From contig CAVRXS010000003.1 of assembly GCA_963725275.1 (NCBI GenBank), positions 62,001-126,000 of the forward strand: a stretch of DNA of 64,000 bases, given 5' to 3'. Shown one piece after another: positions 55,163 to 64,000 of the stretch. Below the pieces are notes generated by a model that was given only the letters and a program-made list of their open reading frames with translations, did not search any database and was not told the origin of the DNA. Every line of letters starts with the position of its first letter. Positions within the stretch are counted from its first letter, which is position 1. The position numbers and the translations under genes are program-made. This DNA comes from Bog-756 sp963725275 (lineage in GTDB: Bacteria > Actinomycetota > Acidimicrobiia > Acidimicrobiales > RAAP-2).

Positions 55163-57066
55163 CACGCCCACCAGAGCCGGGTGAGCATGAACCCGAGCAC
55201 CAGCACCGAGCCGAGGACGATCCCGAGCACGTAGTTGCGCACGTACCCGGTCTGGGTCCGCCGCAGTACCGAGCCGGTTCCGCGGAACGCGCCGGCCACC
55301 CCGTTGACCGCGCCGTCGATGACCTTGGGGTCGACCACGTCCGCACAGAAGGCGGCGAGCCGCTCGGAGGGTCGTCCGAAGACGGCGTCGTAGAGCTCGT
55401 TGATGTACCACGCTCCCCGCAGGAACGCGGCCTCGAGAGCTGGGCGCTCGGACCGGGTCGACCAGAGCCGCAGCCCGATGAGGACGAACACCACCGCGAT
55501 GATCCCGTCCAGGGTGGCCAGGGTCCAGACCGCCGCGGAGGAGAGGTGGTCCTGGTAGAGCGCGGACCCGAAGACGGGGTCGACCCACGCTGCGAGCGAG
55601 AAGCGGCTCGACGAGATGGCCAGCACCCCGGCCACGGCGGCGAAGAAGGCCAGGATCCACAGGGGGACGGTCATGATCCACGACGACTCGTGTGGCTCGG
55701 CCGCGCCGCCCCCGTGCCCTGCACCCGAGGTTGCCTCGTCGGCCCACCGGTCGGATCCGAAGAAGGCCAGCCCGGTGAGGCGGCTCATGTAGTAGGCGGT
55801 CAGGGCGGCGGTCACGATGCCGACCGCCCACAGGGCGGGGTGGGCCGCCCAGGCATTCTCGAGCACGTCCCCTTTGGCCCAGAACCCGGACAGCGGGGGC
55901 ACGGCGGCGATCGCGAGCCACCCGATGCCGAAGGTGATGAAGGTGATCGGGAGGTAGCGGCGCAGGTTGCCCATCCGTTTGAGGTCCTGCTCGTCGTGGA
56001 GCCCGTGGATGACCGACCCGGCTCCGAGGAAGAGGAGGCCCTTGAAGAAGGCATGGGCCACCATGAGGAAGATGGCGGCCTCGTACGCACCGCACCCGAT
56101 CGCCAGGAACATGTAGCCGAGTTGGGAGACCGTCGAGTATGCCAGGACCTTCTTGATGTCCTGCTGGGCGCAGGCGATGGTGGCGGCCACGAAGGCGGTG
56201 ACGGCCCCGATGATGGCCACGGTGAGGGCGGCGGCCGGAGAGGCGTGCAGGAGCGGGTTGATCCGGCAGAGCAGGTACACGCCTGCGGTCACCATGGTGG
56301 CCGCGTGGATGAGCGCGGAGACAGGGGTCGGGCCCTCCATGGCGTCGGCCAGCCACGGGAACAGGGGGATCTGCGCCGACTTGCCCATCACCCCGACCAG
56401 GAGCAGGAGGCAGATGGCGGTGACCCCCGCCGAGCCGATCCGAGGGATGTCGGCGAAGACGGTCTGGTACTCGAGTGAGTGGACCTTGTCATAGGTGAGG
56501 AAGATGGCCAGGAGGAAACCTGCGTCGCCGATCCGGTTGTAGACGAACGCCTTCTTGCCGGCACTTGCCGCGGACTCCCGGGTGAACCAGAACGAGACGA
56601 GCCAGTAGGAGCAGGTCCCGACCCCTTCCCAGCCGACGTAGGTGACCACCATGTTGCTGCCGAGGACCAGGATGAGCATCGAGGCCACGAAGAGGTTCAT
56701 GTAGAGGAAGAACTTGGGGTAGTCCCTGTCCCCCTTCATGTACCCGATCGAGTAGAGGTGGATGAGGGCGCTGATCCCTGTTACGAACAGGACCATCGTC
56801 ATCGACAGCGGATCGACGTAGAGGCTTGCGTGGACCTGGAGACGGTCCACGGGGATCCAGGTCCAGAGGTTCTGGGTGTAGGTCCGGACCGGCGCATGGA
56901 CCGTGAGCAGGTCGAGGTAGACCCCGATCGAGACGACGAACGACGCCACGATGAACGCAGTGGCCACCACCCCGGCGAGGGGGTCGCCGAGTCGCCGGCC
57001 CGCGAGGAGCTGGACAGCGAACCCGACCAGGGGCAGCAAGATGATGAGGTAGGTCACGTGCAGCAT
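55162..57066 (-). CDS. nuoL: NADH-quinone oxidoreductase subunit L
   Basis: The distal proton-pumping subunit, 634 residues. It has VDPLSMTMVLFVTGISALIH, WEGVGTCSYWLVSFWF with the helix-5 glutamate, MGKSAQIPLFPWLADAMEGP with the conserved lysine, and KKVLAYSTVSQLGYMF. The long C-terminal part includes a Gly/His-rich loop and ends in the lateral-helix/anchor region (YVRNYVLGIVLGSVLVLGF). It starts 5 bases after nuoK. Confidence 0.96.
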   Translation of the reverse strand: MLHVTYLIILLPLVGFAVQLLAGRRLGDPLAGVVATAFIVASFVVSIGVYLDLLTVHAPVRTYTQNLWTWIPVDRLQVHASLYVDPLSMTMVLFVTGISALIHLYSIGYMKGDRDYPKFFLYMNLFVASMLILVLGSNMVVTYVGWEGVGTCSYWLVSFWFTRESAASAGKKAFVYNRIGDAGFLLAIFLTYDKVHSLEYQTVFADIPRIGSAGVTAICLLLLVGVMGKSAQIPLFPWLADAMEGPTPVSALIHAATMVTAGVYLLCRINPLLHASPAAALTVAIIGAVTAFVAATIACAQQDIKKVLAYSTVSQLGYMFLAIGCGAYEAAIFLMVAHAFFKGLLFLGAGSVIHGLHDEQDLKRMGNLRRYLPITFITFGIGWLAIAAVPPLSGFWAKGDVLENAWAAHPALWAVGIVTAALTAYYMSRLTGLAFFGSDRWADEATSGAGHGGGAAEPHESSWIMTVPLWILAFFAAVAGVLAISSSRFSLAAWVDPVFGSALYQDHLSSAAVWTLATLDGIIAVVFVLIGLRLWSTRSERPALEAAFLRGAWYINELYDAVFGRPSERLAAFCADVVDPKVIDGAVNGVAGAFRGTGSVLRRTQTGYVRNYVLGIVLGSVLVLGFMLTRLWWA

Positions 57067-57071
57067 CGCCG

Positions 57072-57377
57072 TCAGCCGCGGATCAGGTGGAGGTCGTCAG
57101 CGTTGGTGTTCGCCCGGCGCCGGAAGATGGCGACCACGATGCCCAGGCCGACCACGACCTCGGCCGCGGCCACGACCAGCACGAAGAAGACCAGGACCTG
57201 GCCACCGATGTCGTGAAGCACGCGGGCAAAGGTGACGAAGGCCAGGTTGGCCGCGTTGAGCATGAGCTCCACGCACATGAACATGATGAGGACGTTGCGG
57301 CGCACGAGCACGCCGAGGGCGCCGATCGAGAAGAGGACGACGCTGAGTCCGAGGTACCAGTCGGGATTGATGGTCAT
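57072..57377 (-). CDS. nuoK: NADH-quinone oxidoreductase subunit K
   Basis: A 101-residue, three-helix subunit of the proton-channel chain. It contains the buried glutamates of MFMCVELMLNAANLAFV and FVLVVAAAEVVVGLGIVVAI, needed for proton transfer. Its ATG overlaps the nuoJ stop by four bases. Confidence 0.95.
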   Translation of the reverse strand: MTINPDWYLGLSVVLFSIGALGVLVRRNVLIMFMCVELMLNAANLAFVTFARVLHDIGGQVLVFFVLVVAAAEVVVGLGIVVAIFRRRANTNADDLHLIRG

Positions 57378-58075
57378 GCGTCCACCTCCCCGAGGGCCGT
57401 AGCGGCCGTTTCCCGGTCGTCCGTGGCCCCTGGGATTGCTGCGCCCGAGGCGTCGGCGAGGGCGGGATCGGCGAGGTCGGGTTCGACCTCCAGCTCATCG
57501 GCGGGCCCGTCGCTCACCACGGGCCGACGGGAGAGCACGACCGCGCCGACCACTGCGATGATCAGCAGCGCGGCGGTGGCCTCGAACGGGAAGAGATAGG
57601 TCGTGAAGAGCGACTTGCCGATCAGGTTGACGTTGGGTTCGCCGGTATCCGACCCGGCCACGTGGGGCGCCCCGGTCACCCAGTGGGAGACCTGGCCGAG
57701 CAGGAGGAGCCCCGTGGTCCCGAGGGCCACCAGCGCGACGGCCAGGGACCGCTGCCCACGCAGCGGCTCGGCGGCGATGTTCTCCTCACGGTCGACGCCG
57801 AGGAACATGATGACGAAGAGGAAGAGCACCACGATGGCGCCCGCATAGACGATGACCTGGACCGCGGCCAGGAAGCTGGCCTGTTGGAGCACGAACAGGA
57901 CGGCGACCCCGAAGAGGGTCATGATCAGCATCAACGCCGAATGGACCGGATTGCGTGACGCGACCACCCCGACCGCGCCGGCGAGCACGATGGCGGCCGC
58001 CACCGAGAAGACCCCGACGTCCACCGCGGATGCGTGGGTGGCCGCGACCAGGGCGCCGATCAGCGAGGTGGTCAT
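57374..58075 (-). CDS. nuoJ: NADH-quinone oxidoreductase subunit J
   Basis: The 233-residue protein has five helices with the pi-bulge helix region VQVIVYAGAIVVLFLFVIMF typical of NuoJ, next to the E-channel. A ~50-residue acidic, Ala/Asp-rich cytoplasmic tail (from about residue 185) follows the last helix and is longer than in many bacteria. The start overlaps the nuoI stop (ATGA). Confidence 0.94.
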   Translation of the reverse strand: MTTSLIGALVAATHASAVDVGVFSVAAAIVLAGAVGVVASRNPVHSALMLIMTLFGVAVLFVLQQASFLAAVQVIVYAGAIVVLFLFVIMFLGVDREENIAAEPLRGQRSLAVALVALGTTGLLLLGQVSHWVTGAPHVAGSDTGEPNVNLIGKSLFTTYLFPFEATAALLIIAVVGAVVLSRRPVVSDGPADELEVEPDLADPALADASGAAIPGATDDRETAATALGEVDA

Positions 58076-58959
58076 GTCTCGTCCCCGGCGTGAGCCGGGG
58101 ACGAGGCGGCCGGCTCGGCGTCACCCCGCTCCGAATTGCCGGCCGCGAGCGCCTCGGCGTAGGCGGCATCGGCCTGTTCGCGGTGCTTCTTCCCGGCGCC
58201 GGGGGCGAACCGCTCGGCCTTCTCCAGCATGCGTCCCATAGCGCCCCGGGGGCCGCGCTTCGCCGCTGGCATGTCCACCGGACGCAGGTGACGCTCGAGG
58301 GTGTCCCGGAGCGCCATGCTGCCCGTGCTCGCGTCGTCGCGCCGGCCGCTCTGGCCGGACTCGGGCGAGCGCACACCGAAGCCGAGCTCGCCCGACCACT
58401 GGACCTCGCCCTCGAACTCGGCGCTGCCTGCCGGCGATGTGGCCCGCATCCAGCCCGACGTGTGCAGGTCGTCCCCCTCGCGCCAGTCCTCCCAGGGCAG
58501 GTGGCGCGGCTGCCCGTCATCGTCGACCAGCAGCTCCTCCTTCGTGTAGATCGCATCGCCCCGGTTGGTGAAGGAGAACTCCATCAGCTTGGTCTCGGTG
58601 ATGGCCTCGGTCGGGCAGGCCTCCACGCACAGGTCACAGTGGATGCAGCGCAGGAAATTGATCTCGTAGACGTAGCCGTACCGCTCCCCCGGCGAGACCG
58701 GATGGTCGGGTGGGTTGTCGAGTCCGCGGACGTAGATGCAGTCGGCCGGGCAGACCCCCGCACAGAGCTCGCAGCCGATGCACTTCTCCATGCCGTCCTC
58801 GTACCGGTTGAGGACGTGGCGACCGTGCTGGCGCGGCTGCTTGGGTCGTTTCTCCTCGGGGTACTGCCGGGTGACCGGCGGACGGCCGAGGTGCTCGAGG
58901 GTGAGCTTGAACCCGCCCAGGAAGTTCTGTCGCCCGTGGGGGACGTCGATGTCCGCCAT
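58072..58959 (-). CDS. nuoI: NADH-quinone oxidoreductase subunit I, with long C-terminal extension
   Basis: NuoI carries two 4Fe-4S clusters (N6a/N6b) in the electron path to quinone. The first set is C60, C63, C66, C70 (CIGCELCAGVC), the second C105, C108, C111, C115 (CIHCDLCVEAC). The core ends near residue 165. A further ~130 residues, rich in Glu, Ala and Gly (SAEFEGEVQWSGELGFG, MGRMLEKAERFAPG), extend beyond the usual 160-200 residue form. The extension's function is unknown. The start overlaps the nuoH stop. Confidence 0.93.
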   Translation of the reverse strand: MADIDVPHGRQNFLGGFKLTLEHLGRPPVTRQYPEEKRPKQPRQHGRHVLNRYEDGMEKCIGCELCAGVCPADCIYVRGLDNPPDHPVSPGERYGYVYEINFLRCIHCDLCVEACPTEAITETKLMEFSFTNRGDAIYTKEELLVDDDGQPRHLPWEDWREGDDLHTSGWMRATSPAGSAEFEGEVQWSGELGFGVRSPESGQSGRRDDASTGSMALRDTLERHLRPVDMPAAKRGPRGAMGRMLEKAERFAPGAGKKHREQADAAYAEALAAGNSERGDAEPAASSPAHAGDET

Positions 58960-60218
58960 CAGCGGTCAACTCCTTCGTTCGAGGGGAGCCCGACCGGCTC
59001 GCCGGTGCGCCTCCAGACGCGCAGGCCCACCTGGGGCACGATGGCCCGGGTCTGTGCGCGCTCGGCGCCGATCCCGAAGGCCCGGGTCATGAGGACAGCC
59101 GCCGCCAGGACGGTGGCCACCATGGCGATGCCCCACCAGCCGTCGATCACGAACCCGGCCACGATCATGAGCCAGCCCAGGGACAGCGGGATGAGCCGCT
59201 TCCAGCCGAGGTCCATCAGCTGGTCGTAGCGGAGGCGGGGCAGGGCGGCGCGCAACCAGACGAAGACGAACAGGAAGACGATCGTCTTGCCCAGGAACCA
59301 GAGGATGGGCCACAGCCACAGGGTGTAGGGGATGTGGGGGATCGGCCCGTCGGGCCCACCGAAGAACAGGGTGACCGTGATGGCCGACATGGTGATGGTG
59401 TTCATGAACTCTGCCAGGAAGAAGAGTGCGAAGCGGATCGAGGAGTACTCGGTCACGAAGCCGCCGACCAGCTCGGAGTCTGCCTCGACCAGGTCGAACG
59501 GGGGCCGGTTGGTCTCGGCGATCACCGCGATGAAGAAGATCACGAAGGGCACGACGGCGAGGCGGATGACGTTCCACTGCCAGAGGTGGCCGGCCTGGCC
59601 GTCCACGATCGCCCGGGTTGAGAGCGATCCGGTGATGAGCACCACCATGACCACCGTCATCCCGAGGGCCGCCTCGTAGGAGATCATCTGGGCCGACGCC
59701 CGGACCGAACCGAGGAGCGGGTACTTCGATCCTGACGACCAGCCGGCCAGCATGATCCCGTAGACACCGATGGCCGACATGGCGAGGAGGAAGAGGATGC
59801 CCATGGGCGGGTCAGCCAGCTGCAGCTCGAAGGTGTGGCCGGCCACGGTGACCTCGCCCCCGATCGGGACGATCGCAAAGCTCAGGAACGCCGGGATGAT
59901 GGTGAGGTACGGGGCCAGCTTGAAGACGAACCGGTCGGCCTGGTCGGGCAGGAGATCTTCCTTGAAGAAGAGCTTGATCCCGTCGGCCAGGGTCTGGGCG
60001 ATACCGAACGGCCCGGCACGGTTGGGCCCGATCCGGCTCTGCATGTCGGAAATGACCTTGCGCTCGAACCAGATCATCAGCATCACGGCCACCATCAGGG
60101 CACCGAAGACGACCAGCACCTTGATCAGGACGATGAGCAGGACGACCCAGCCCACGCCGCTCGCATAGAGCGGATCGGTACCGAACAGCACCGCGGCGAG
60201 GTGGCCCGGAGAGCTCAC
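58959..60218 (-). CDS. nuoH: NADH-quinone oxidoreductase subunit H
   Basis: This 419-residue subunit helps form the quinone chamber. It has ~8 helices and the conserved WFERKVISDMQSRIGPNRAG, the loop ADGIKLFFKED, and the acidic IAETNRPPFDLVEADSELVGGF with the glutamates of the E-channel. The C-terminus has a short basic tail. The GTG start overlaps the nuoG stop, and its own stop overlaps nuoI (TGATG). Confidence 0.96.
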   Translation of the reverse strand: MSSPGHLAAVLFGTDPLYASGVGWVVLLIVLIKVLVVFGALMVAVMLMIWFERKVISDMQSRIGPNRAGPFGIAQTLADGIKLFFKEDLLPDQADRFVFKLAPYLTIIPAFLSFAIVPIGGEVTVAGHTFELQLADPPMGILFLLAMSAIGVYGIMLAGWSSGSKYPLLGSVRASAQMISYEAALGMTVVMVVLITGSLSTRAIVDGQAGHLWQWNVIRLAVVPFVIFFIAVIAETNRPPFDLVEADSELVGGFVTEYSSIRFALFFLAEFMNTITMSAITVTLFFGGPDGPIPHIPYTLWLWPILWFLGKTIVFLFVFVWLRAALPRLRYDQLMDLGWKRLIPLSLGWLMIVAGFVIDGWWGIAMVATVLAAAVLMTRAFGIGAERAQTRAIVPQVGLRVWRRTGEPVGLPSNEGVDR

Positions 60219-62968
60219 GGGGTCTCCATCCGCAGGTCGACCACCGGGAACGCGCGGTCGATGAGGTCGGCCACCGTGCCATCGCCGAATGGGACGTTGA
60301 ACTCGGTGGCCACCACCCGGCGGGGCAGGGATCCGTCGGGCTCGACGGGCACCACGGTCGAGGTGGTGGCCGAGCGCAGGCGCACCGAGCCGCCGGTACC
60401 CACGCCGAGATCGTCGAGGTCGTGCGGGTTGACCCGGAGTACCGCCGGCTCGACCAGGCCGGAGAGGGCGTCGACCCCGTCCATCGCCGCCCCGCGGTCG
60501 TAGAGGGTGCGCGAGGCGACCAGCCGGACCGAGTACCCGTCGACCGGAGCCACATGGGGCACCGCGAGATCAGTCGGTCCGGACAGCATCGACGGGCGGG
60601 CCGGGCCGGGCCCGTCCAGCGTCCCGTCGTCCTCCACGCCGGGTCTGTCCGGCGCGTGGGTGTCGCTCCCGCCGGTGCCATCGCCGAGCAACCCGGCGAG
60701 CCCCGCCAGGGGGGGCGCTCCCTGTCGCTCGACCGACTCGACGCCGGGCACGGCCATCGGATCCAACCGGGGACGCCCGATGGTGAGCGAGATCGGGCTG
60801 ACGGAGAGGGGCGCCGTCACGCCGTCGGCGGCGCCCACGGCGTCGAGCACGGTTCCGGTGATGCCCCTGTGGGAGACGGCCACCCGCTCGATCTCGTCCC
60901 AGACGCCACCGACCGAGTCGAACCCGGGATCGCTGCCCAGGTGGACGGCGAGCTCGGAGGCGATCATCCAGTCGGGCCAGGCCTGGCCGGGAGGCACCAG
61001 CTTCTGCCCGACGCGGGAGATCCGCCCCTCGATGTTGGTAGTCGTGCCGCGCCGCTCATGCGCCTCGGCGGCCGGCAGGACGACGTCGGCGTGGTCGAGT
61101 ATCGCCCCGGGTGTGCTGGCCACCGCCACCACGAACTCGGCACCCTCGAGGGCGCGGCCGGCCAGACGCCGGTCGGGGAAGTCGGTCAGCGGGTCCGCGC
61201 CGAGGAGGACCAGCGCGCGGACGCGGGTGCCTTCGGCCTGGTCGCCTGCAGCCGCCGCCAGGATGTCGGCAGCTCCCCGACCGCGACCCGGCGGCACCGA
61301 GCCCCAGGCCGCCTCGAACCAGGGACGCCCTTCATCGAGGGCCACCCGACCCGGCAGGATCCCCGGAGCGAGTCCCATGTCGAGGGCGCCCATCACGTTG
61401 CCGCGCCGGAGTGCGGGCAGGAAGCGCGCCTCGGGAAGGGCACGTGCGAGGACTTGCGCGGCCTCGGCCACCAGCTCGCCGTCCTCGGCCAGTGAAGGCC
61501 GGCCGACCACGACGACCACCGGCCCGGCCGCCACCAGTCGGCGGGCCTCCGAGAGCGCCGCCCCGTCCGCAGTGTCGCCCGGTGCGGAGGCGTCCCCGAC
61601 GAGTGCCTCGGCGAGGTCGATGGCCTCGCCCGGGGCGTAGCGCATGGAGACCGCGGCGTACGAGGTGAGCGAGGTGGCCTGCGGCGAGAGCTCGACCAGC
61701 GCGGTGGCGCCGCCGACGGCGGCAGCCCGCAGCCGGAGGAAGAGCACCGGGAGCTCCTCGCGGACGTCGCCCGTCAGCAGGATGACCGTGGACGCCGCGG
61801 CGGCCTGGTCGATGGTGGCGCGTCGCAGACCGAGCACGACCTCGGCCGGCAGCCCGTCCGCGAGCTGGGCGTCGACCGAGTCGGTGCCGAGCACCCCCTT
61901 GGCCAGACGGGCCCAGGCATAGGCGCCCTCGTTGGTGAGCCGCGAGCCGCCCACCACGGCGACCGCCTCGGCGCCGGCGTCCTCCAGGACCGACTGCAAC
62001 CCGGAGGCTGCGGCGGCCAGGGCCTCGTGCCACGAGGTGGCCACCAGAGTGCCTTCCTTACGGACCATCGGGTCGGTCAGGCGGTCCTCCCGGTCGACCG
62101 CATCGGCCAGGAACCGGCCCTTGTCGCAGAGCCAGCCGTGGTTGACCGGGTCGATGTCGATGCCCAACAGACGGGTCAACCGGTTGGCGGACGACTGCAC
62201 CGCCACCCTGCAGCCCAACGCACACGTCGTACAGGTCGACTCGACCTGGTCGAGATCCCACGGACGGGCCGCAAACCGGTAGGGGGACGCGGTCAGCGCA
62301 CCGACCGGGCAGATCTGCACCGTGTTGCCCGAGAAGTAGGAGGTGAAGGGCAGCTCGGGGAACACGCCGACCTCGATCTGCTCCCCCCGGCCGATGAAGT
62401 CGATCTGGGCCTCGCCTGCCACCTCGTCCGCGAAGCGCGTGCAGCGGCTGCACTGGATACACCGCTCGCGGTCGAGCAGCACCAGCTCGGAGATCGGCAT
62501 CGGCTTCTCGAAGTGGCGCTTCTCCTCCACGAACCGGGTCTCCCCGGGCCCGTAGGCGAGCGTCTGGTCCTGGAGGGGGCACTCGCCGCCCTTGTCGCAG
62601 ACCGGGCAGTCGAGCGGATGGTTGATCAACAGGAACTCGAGGACCCCGTCCTGGGCCTTCTTGACCTTGTCCGAATCGGTGGTGACTTCCATGCCCGCCG
62701 CGACCTCGACGAAGCAGCTCGGCTGCAACGAGGCACCGCGGGGGCCGCTGACCTCGACCAGACACATCCGGCACACGCCGACCGACTGCATCCGCGGGTG
62801 GTAGCAGAACCGCGGGATGAAGGTGCCCGACCGCTCGGCGGCGGCGATGAGCAGCTCGCCCTTGTGGGCGCGCGCCGGACGACCGTCGAGGGTGAACTCG
62901 ACGGTGGGCGCGTCGGGTGCGTCACCGGTCCCGGCGTCTGCCGTGGTCGGGGCAGACGGCTCAGTCAT
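60215..62968 (-). CDS. nuoG: NADH-quinone oxidoreductase subunit G
   Basis: From the ATG MTEPSAP the protein has 917 residues. It carries a 2Fe-2S cluster (C55, C66, C69, C85), the His-coordinated cluster (H117, C121, C124, C130), a 4Fe-4S (C170, C173, C176, C220), and the extra N7-type cysteines (C246, C249, C253, C281). The rest is a molybdopterin-oxidoreductase-like domain without an obvious cofactor site. An upstream ATG lies within nuoF sequence. It overlaps nuoF by 8 bases. Confidence 0.94.
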   Translation of the reverse strand: MTEPSAPTTADAGTGDAPDAPTVEFTLDGRPARAHKGELLIAAAERSGTFIPRFCYHPRMQSVGVCRMCLVEVSGPRGASLQPSCFVEVAAGMEVTTDSDKVKKAQDGVLEFLLINHPLDCPVCDKGGECPLQDQTLAYGPGETRFVEEKRHFEKPMPISELVLLDRERCIQCSRCTRFADEVAGEAQIDFIGRGEQIEVGVFPELPFTSYFSGNTVQICPVGALTASPYRFAARPWDLDQVESTCTTCALGCRVAVQSSANRLTRLLGIDIDPVNHGWLCDKGRFLADAVDREDRLTDPMVRKEGTLVATSWHEALAAAASGLQSVLEDAGAEAVAVVGGSRLTNEGAYAWARLAKGVLGTDSVDAQLADGLPAEVVLGLRRATIDQAAAASTVILLTGDVREELPVLFLRLRAAAVGGATALVELSPQATSLTSYAAVSMRYAPGEAIDLAEALVGDASAPGDTADGAALSEARRLVAAGPVVVVVGRPSLAEDGELVAEAAQVLARALPEARFLPALRRGNVMGALDMGLAPGILPGRVALDEGRPWFEAAWGSVPPGRGRGAADILAAAAGDQAEGTRVRALVLLGADPLTDFPDRRLAGRALEGAEFVVAVASTPGAILDHADVVLPAAEAHERRGTTTNIEGRISRVGQKLVPPGQAWPDWMIASELAVHLGSDPGFDSVGGVWDEIERVAVSHRGITGTVLDAVGAADGVTAPLSVSPISLTIGRPRLDPMAVPGVESVERQGAPPLAGLAGLLGDGTGGSDTHAPDRPGVEDDGTLDGPGPARPSMLSGPTDLAVPHVAPVDGYSVRLVASRTLYDRGAAMDGVDALSGLVEPAVLRVNPHDLDDLGVGTGGSVRLRSATTSTVVPVEPDGSLPRRVVATEFNVPFGDGTVADLIDRAFPVVDLRMETP

Positions 62969-64000
62969 AGGGGCAGCCACCCTCCTTGATGTGGACGAGG
63001 AACTCGTCACGGAACATCTGGATGGCGGAGTGGATCGATGAGGGGATGGACGGTCCGAGCACGCAGATGGTCGTCTGCTGGGGTGGCCAGGTCAGTCCGG
63101 GGGAGATGTTGTCGCTCGCGTCGAGCAGCAGGTCGAGGTCCTCCTCGCGTCCGTGCCCGGTCTCGATGCGCTCCATGATCCGCTCGAGCCAGCCCGCACC
63201 CTCCCGGCAGGGCGTGCACTGGCCGCACGACTCGCGCCGGAAGAACTTGGTGATCCGCCACGCGGCCCGTACCACGCAGGTGTGGTCGTCCATGACCACG
63301 ACGGAGCCGGAGCCCAGCATCGAGCCGGCCGCTCCCACCTCGTCCTGGCCGAGCGGGAGGTCGACCTGTTCGGGCCCGAACCACGGGGCGGACACGCCAC
63401 CGGGGATGAACGCCTTGAGGCTCCGCCCGTGCGGGACGCCCCCGCCGAGCAGGGGGGCGAAGATGAGGTCGTGGAAGGTGGTCTTGACCATCTCGAGCTC
63501 GTAGACACCGGGCTTGGCGACGTGCCCCGCCAGGGCGAACAGCCGCGTCCCGGTCGAACGCCCCTCGCCGAGCGCGGCGAAGGCCGCACCCCCGTTGAGC
63601 ACGATCCAGGGCAGGTTGGAGAGGGTCTCGACGTTGTTGACGACGGTCGGCTCGCCGTAGAGGCCGATGGCCGCCGGGAAGAACGGGGGCTTGATCCGCG
63701 GGAAACCGCGCTTTCCCTCGAGCGACTCGAGGAGGGCGGTCTCCTCGCCGCAGATGTAGGCCCCGGCCCCGGGGTGGACCACCACATCAACCGAGAACCC
63801 CGAGCCGAAGATGTCCCGGCCCACCGCTCCGTGCGCGTAGGCGTCGTTGAGGGCGCTCTGGACCCGTTCGATGCCGAGTGCGAACTCGCCGCGGACGAAG
63901 ACGAACGCGCGGGAGACCTGCAGGGCGTAGGCGGCGATGACCACACCCTCGACGAGCTGATGGGGGTCGCGCTCGAGGAGGAGGTGATCCTTGAAGGTGG
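62961..64000 (-). CDS. nuoF: NADH-quinone oxidoreductase subunit F (5' partial)
   Basis: NuoF binds NADH, FMN and one 4Fe-4S cluster. The frame is open to the window edge, so the N-terminal part with the FMN-binding glycine-rich loop is missing. Present are GAGAYICGEETALLESLEGKR, the central SLKAFIPGGVSAPW, and the cluster cysteines in SCGQCTPCREGAGW, with a last Cys in TICVLG. The operon order nuoF-G-H-I-J-K-L-M-N continues downstream with overlaps, and nuoA-E are expected just beyond the window. Confidence 0.95.
   Translation of the reverse strand, partial: TFKDHLLLERDPHQLVEGVVIAAYALQVSRAFVFVRGEFALGIERVQSALNDAYAHGAVGRDIFGSGFSVDVVVHPGAGAYICGEETALLESLEGKRGFPRIKPPFFPAAIGLYGEPTVVNNVETLSNLPWIVLNGGAAFAALGEGRSTGTRLFALAGHVAKPGVYELEMVKTTFHDLIFAPLLGGGVPHGRSLKAFIPGGVSAPWFGPEQVDLPLGQDEVGAAGSMLGSGSVVVMDDHTCVVRAAWRITKFFRRESCGQCTPCREGAGWLERIMERIETGHGREEDLDLLLDASDNISPGLTWPPQQTTICVLGPSIPSSIHSAIQMFRDEFLVHIKEGGCPYD

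Noticed and set aside
55163..56356. Open frame extending nuoM upstream to over 900 residues
   Set aside because: The upstream part is wrong-frame nuoL. The ATG at 55162, overlapping the nuoL stop, is the true start.

Overview
The window comes from a high-GC actinobacterium. The order and type of the respiratory genes (ctaC-ctaD-ctaF, ctaE-qcrC-qcrA-qcrB with a diheme QcrC, a full-size nuo operon), the hemE-hemH-hemG set and very dense packing with 1-4 base start/stop overlaps all fit Actinomycetota. An Acidimicrobiia-like lineage is my best guess, by inference only.

Layout. 1-2.7 kb: end of a thiolase, a crotonase, small membrane proteins and tatA. 2.85-12 kb: terminal respiration. ctaCDF is on the plus strand and ctaE-qcrCAB on the minus strand. 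Between them sit a formaldehyde-activating-enzyme (Fae) gene overlapping a 2-oxoglutarate oxygenase gene, and a small HTH protein. 12-20 kb: a HelD-type helicase facing hemE-hemH-hemG-lnt, which form a tightly coupled plus-strand operon. 20-26 kb: acs with a HAD phosphatase, and a very large phosphoesterase-like/MprF-like fusion. 26-52 kb: an accessory, stress- and envelope-flavoured island rich in paralogs. It holds two DUF2252 genes, three SHOCT proteins, two copies of a large extracytoplasmic membrane protein, two copies of a roughly 30-residue membrane peptide, a sulfatase with its formylglycine-generating enzyme, a MalT/LuxR-type regulator, an APC permease, a ClC transporter, an ion-channel-like protein and glutamate decarboxylase. 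52-64 kb: nuoF-G-H-I-J-K-L-M-N (complex I) on the minus strand, with nuoF running off the end.

How the genes work together. Complex I, the bcc complex and the aa3 oxidase form the NADH-to-oxygen chain. hemE/hemH/hemG supply its heme, and acs feeds acetyl-CoA. The island combines proton/anion transport, glutamate decarboxylation and small envelope proteins, and may be an acid or envelope-stress module.

Main caution. Several genes that are normally essential (qcrC, hemE, nuoN twice) and some others (helD, the mprF-like gene, one SHOCT gene) are broken by one frameshift each. Nearly all shifts go in the same direction and lie in or next to CG-rich alternating tracts, where adding back one dinucleotide restores the frame. 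A sequencing or assembly artefact is the likeliest reason, and those genes are annotated as single genes with an apparent frameshift.
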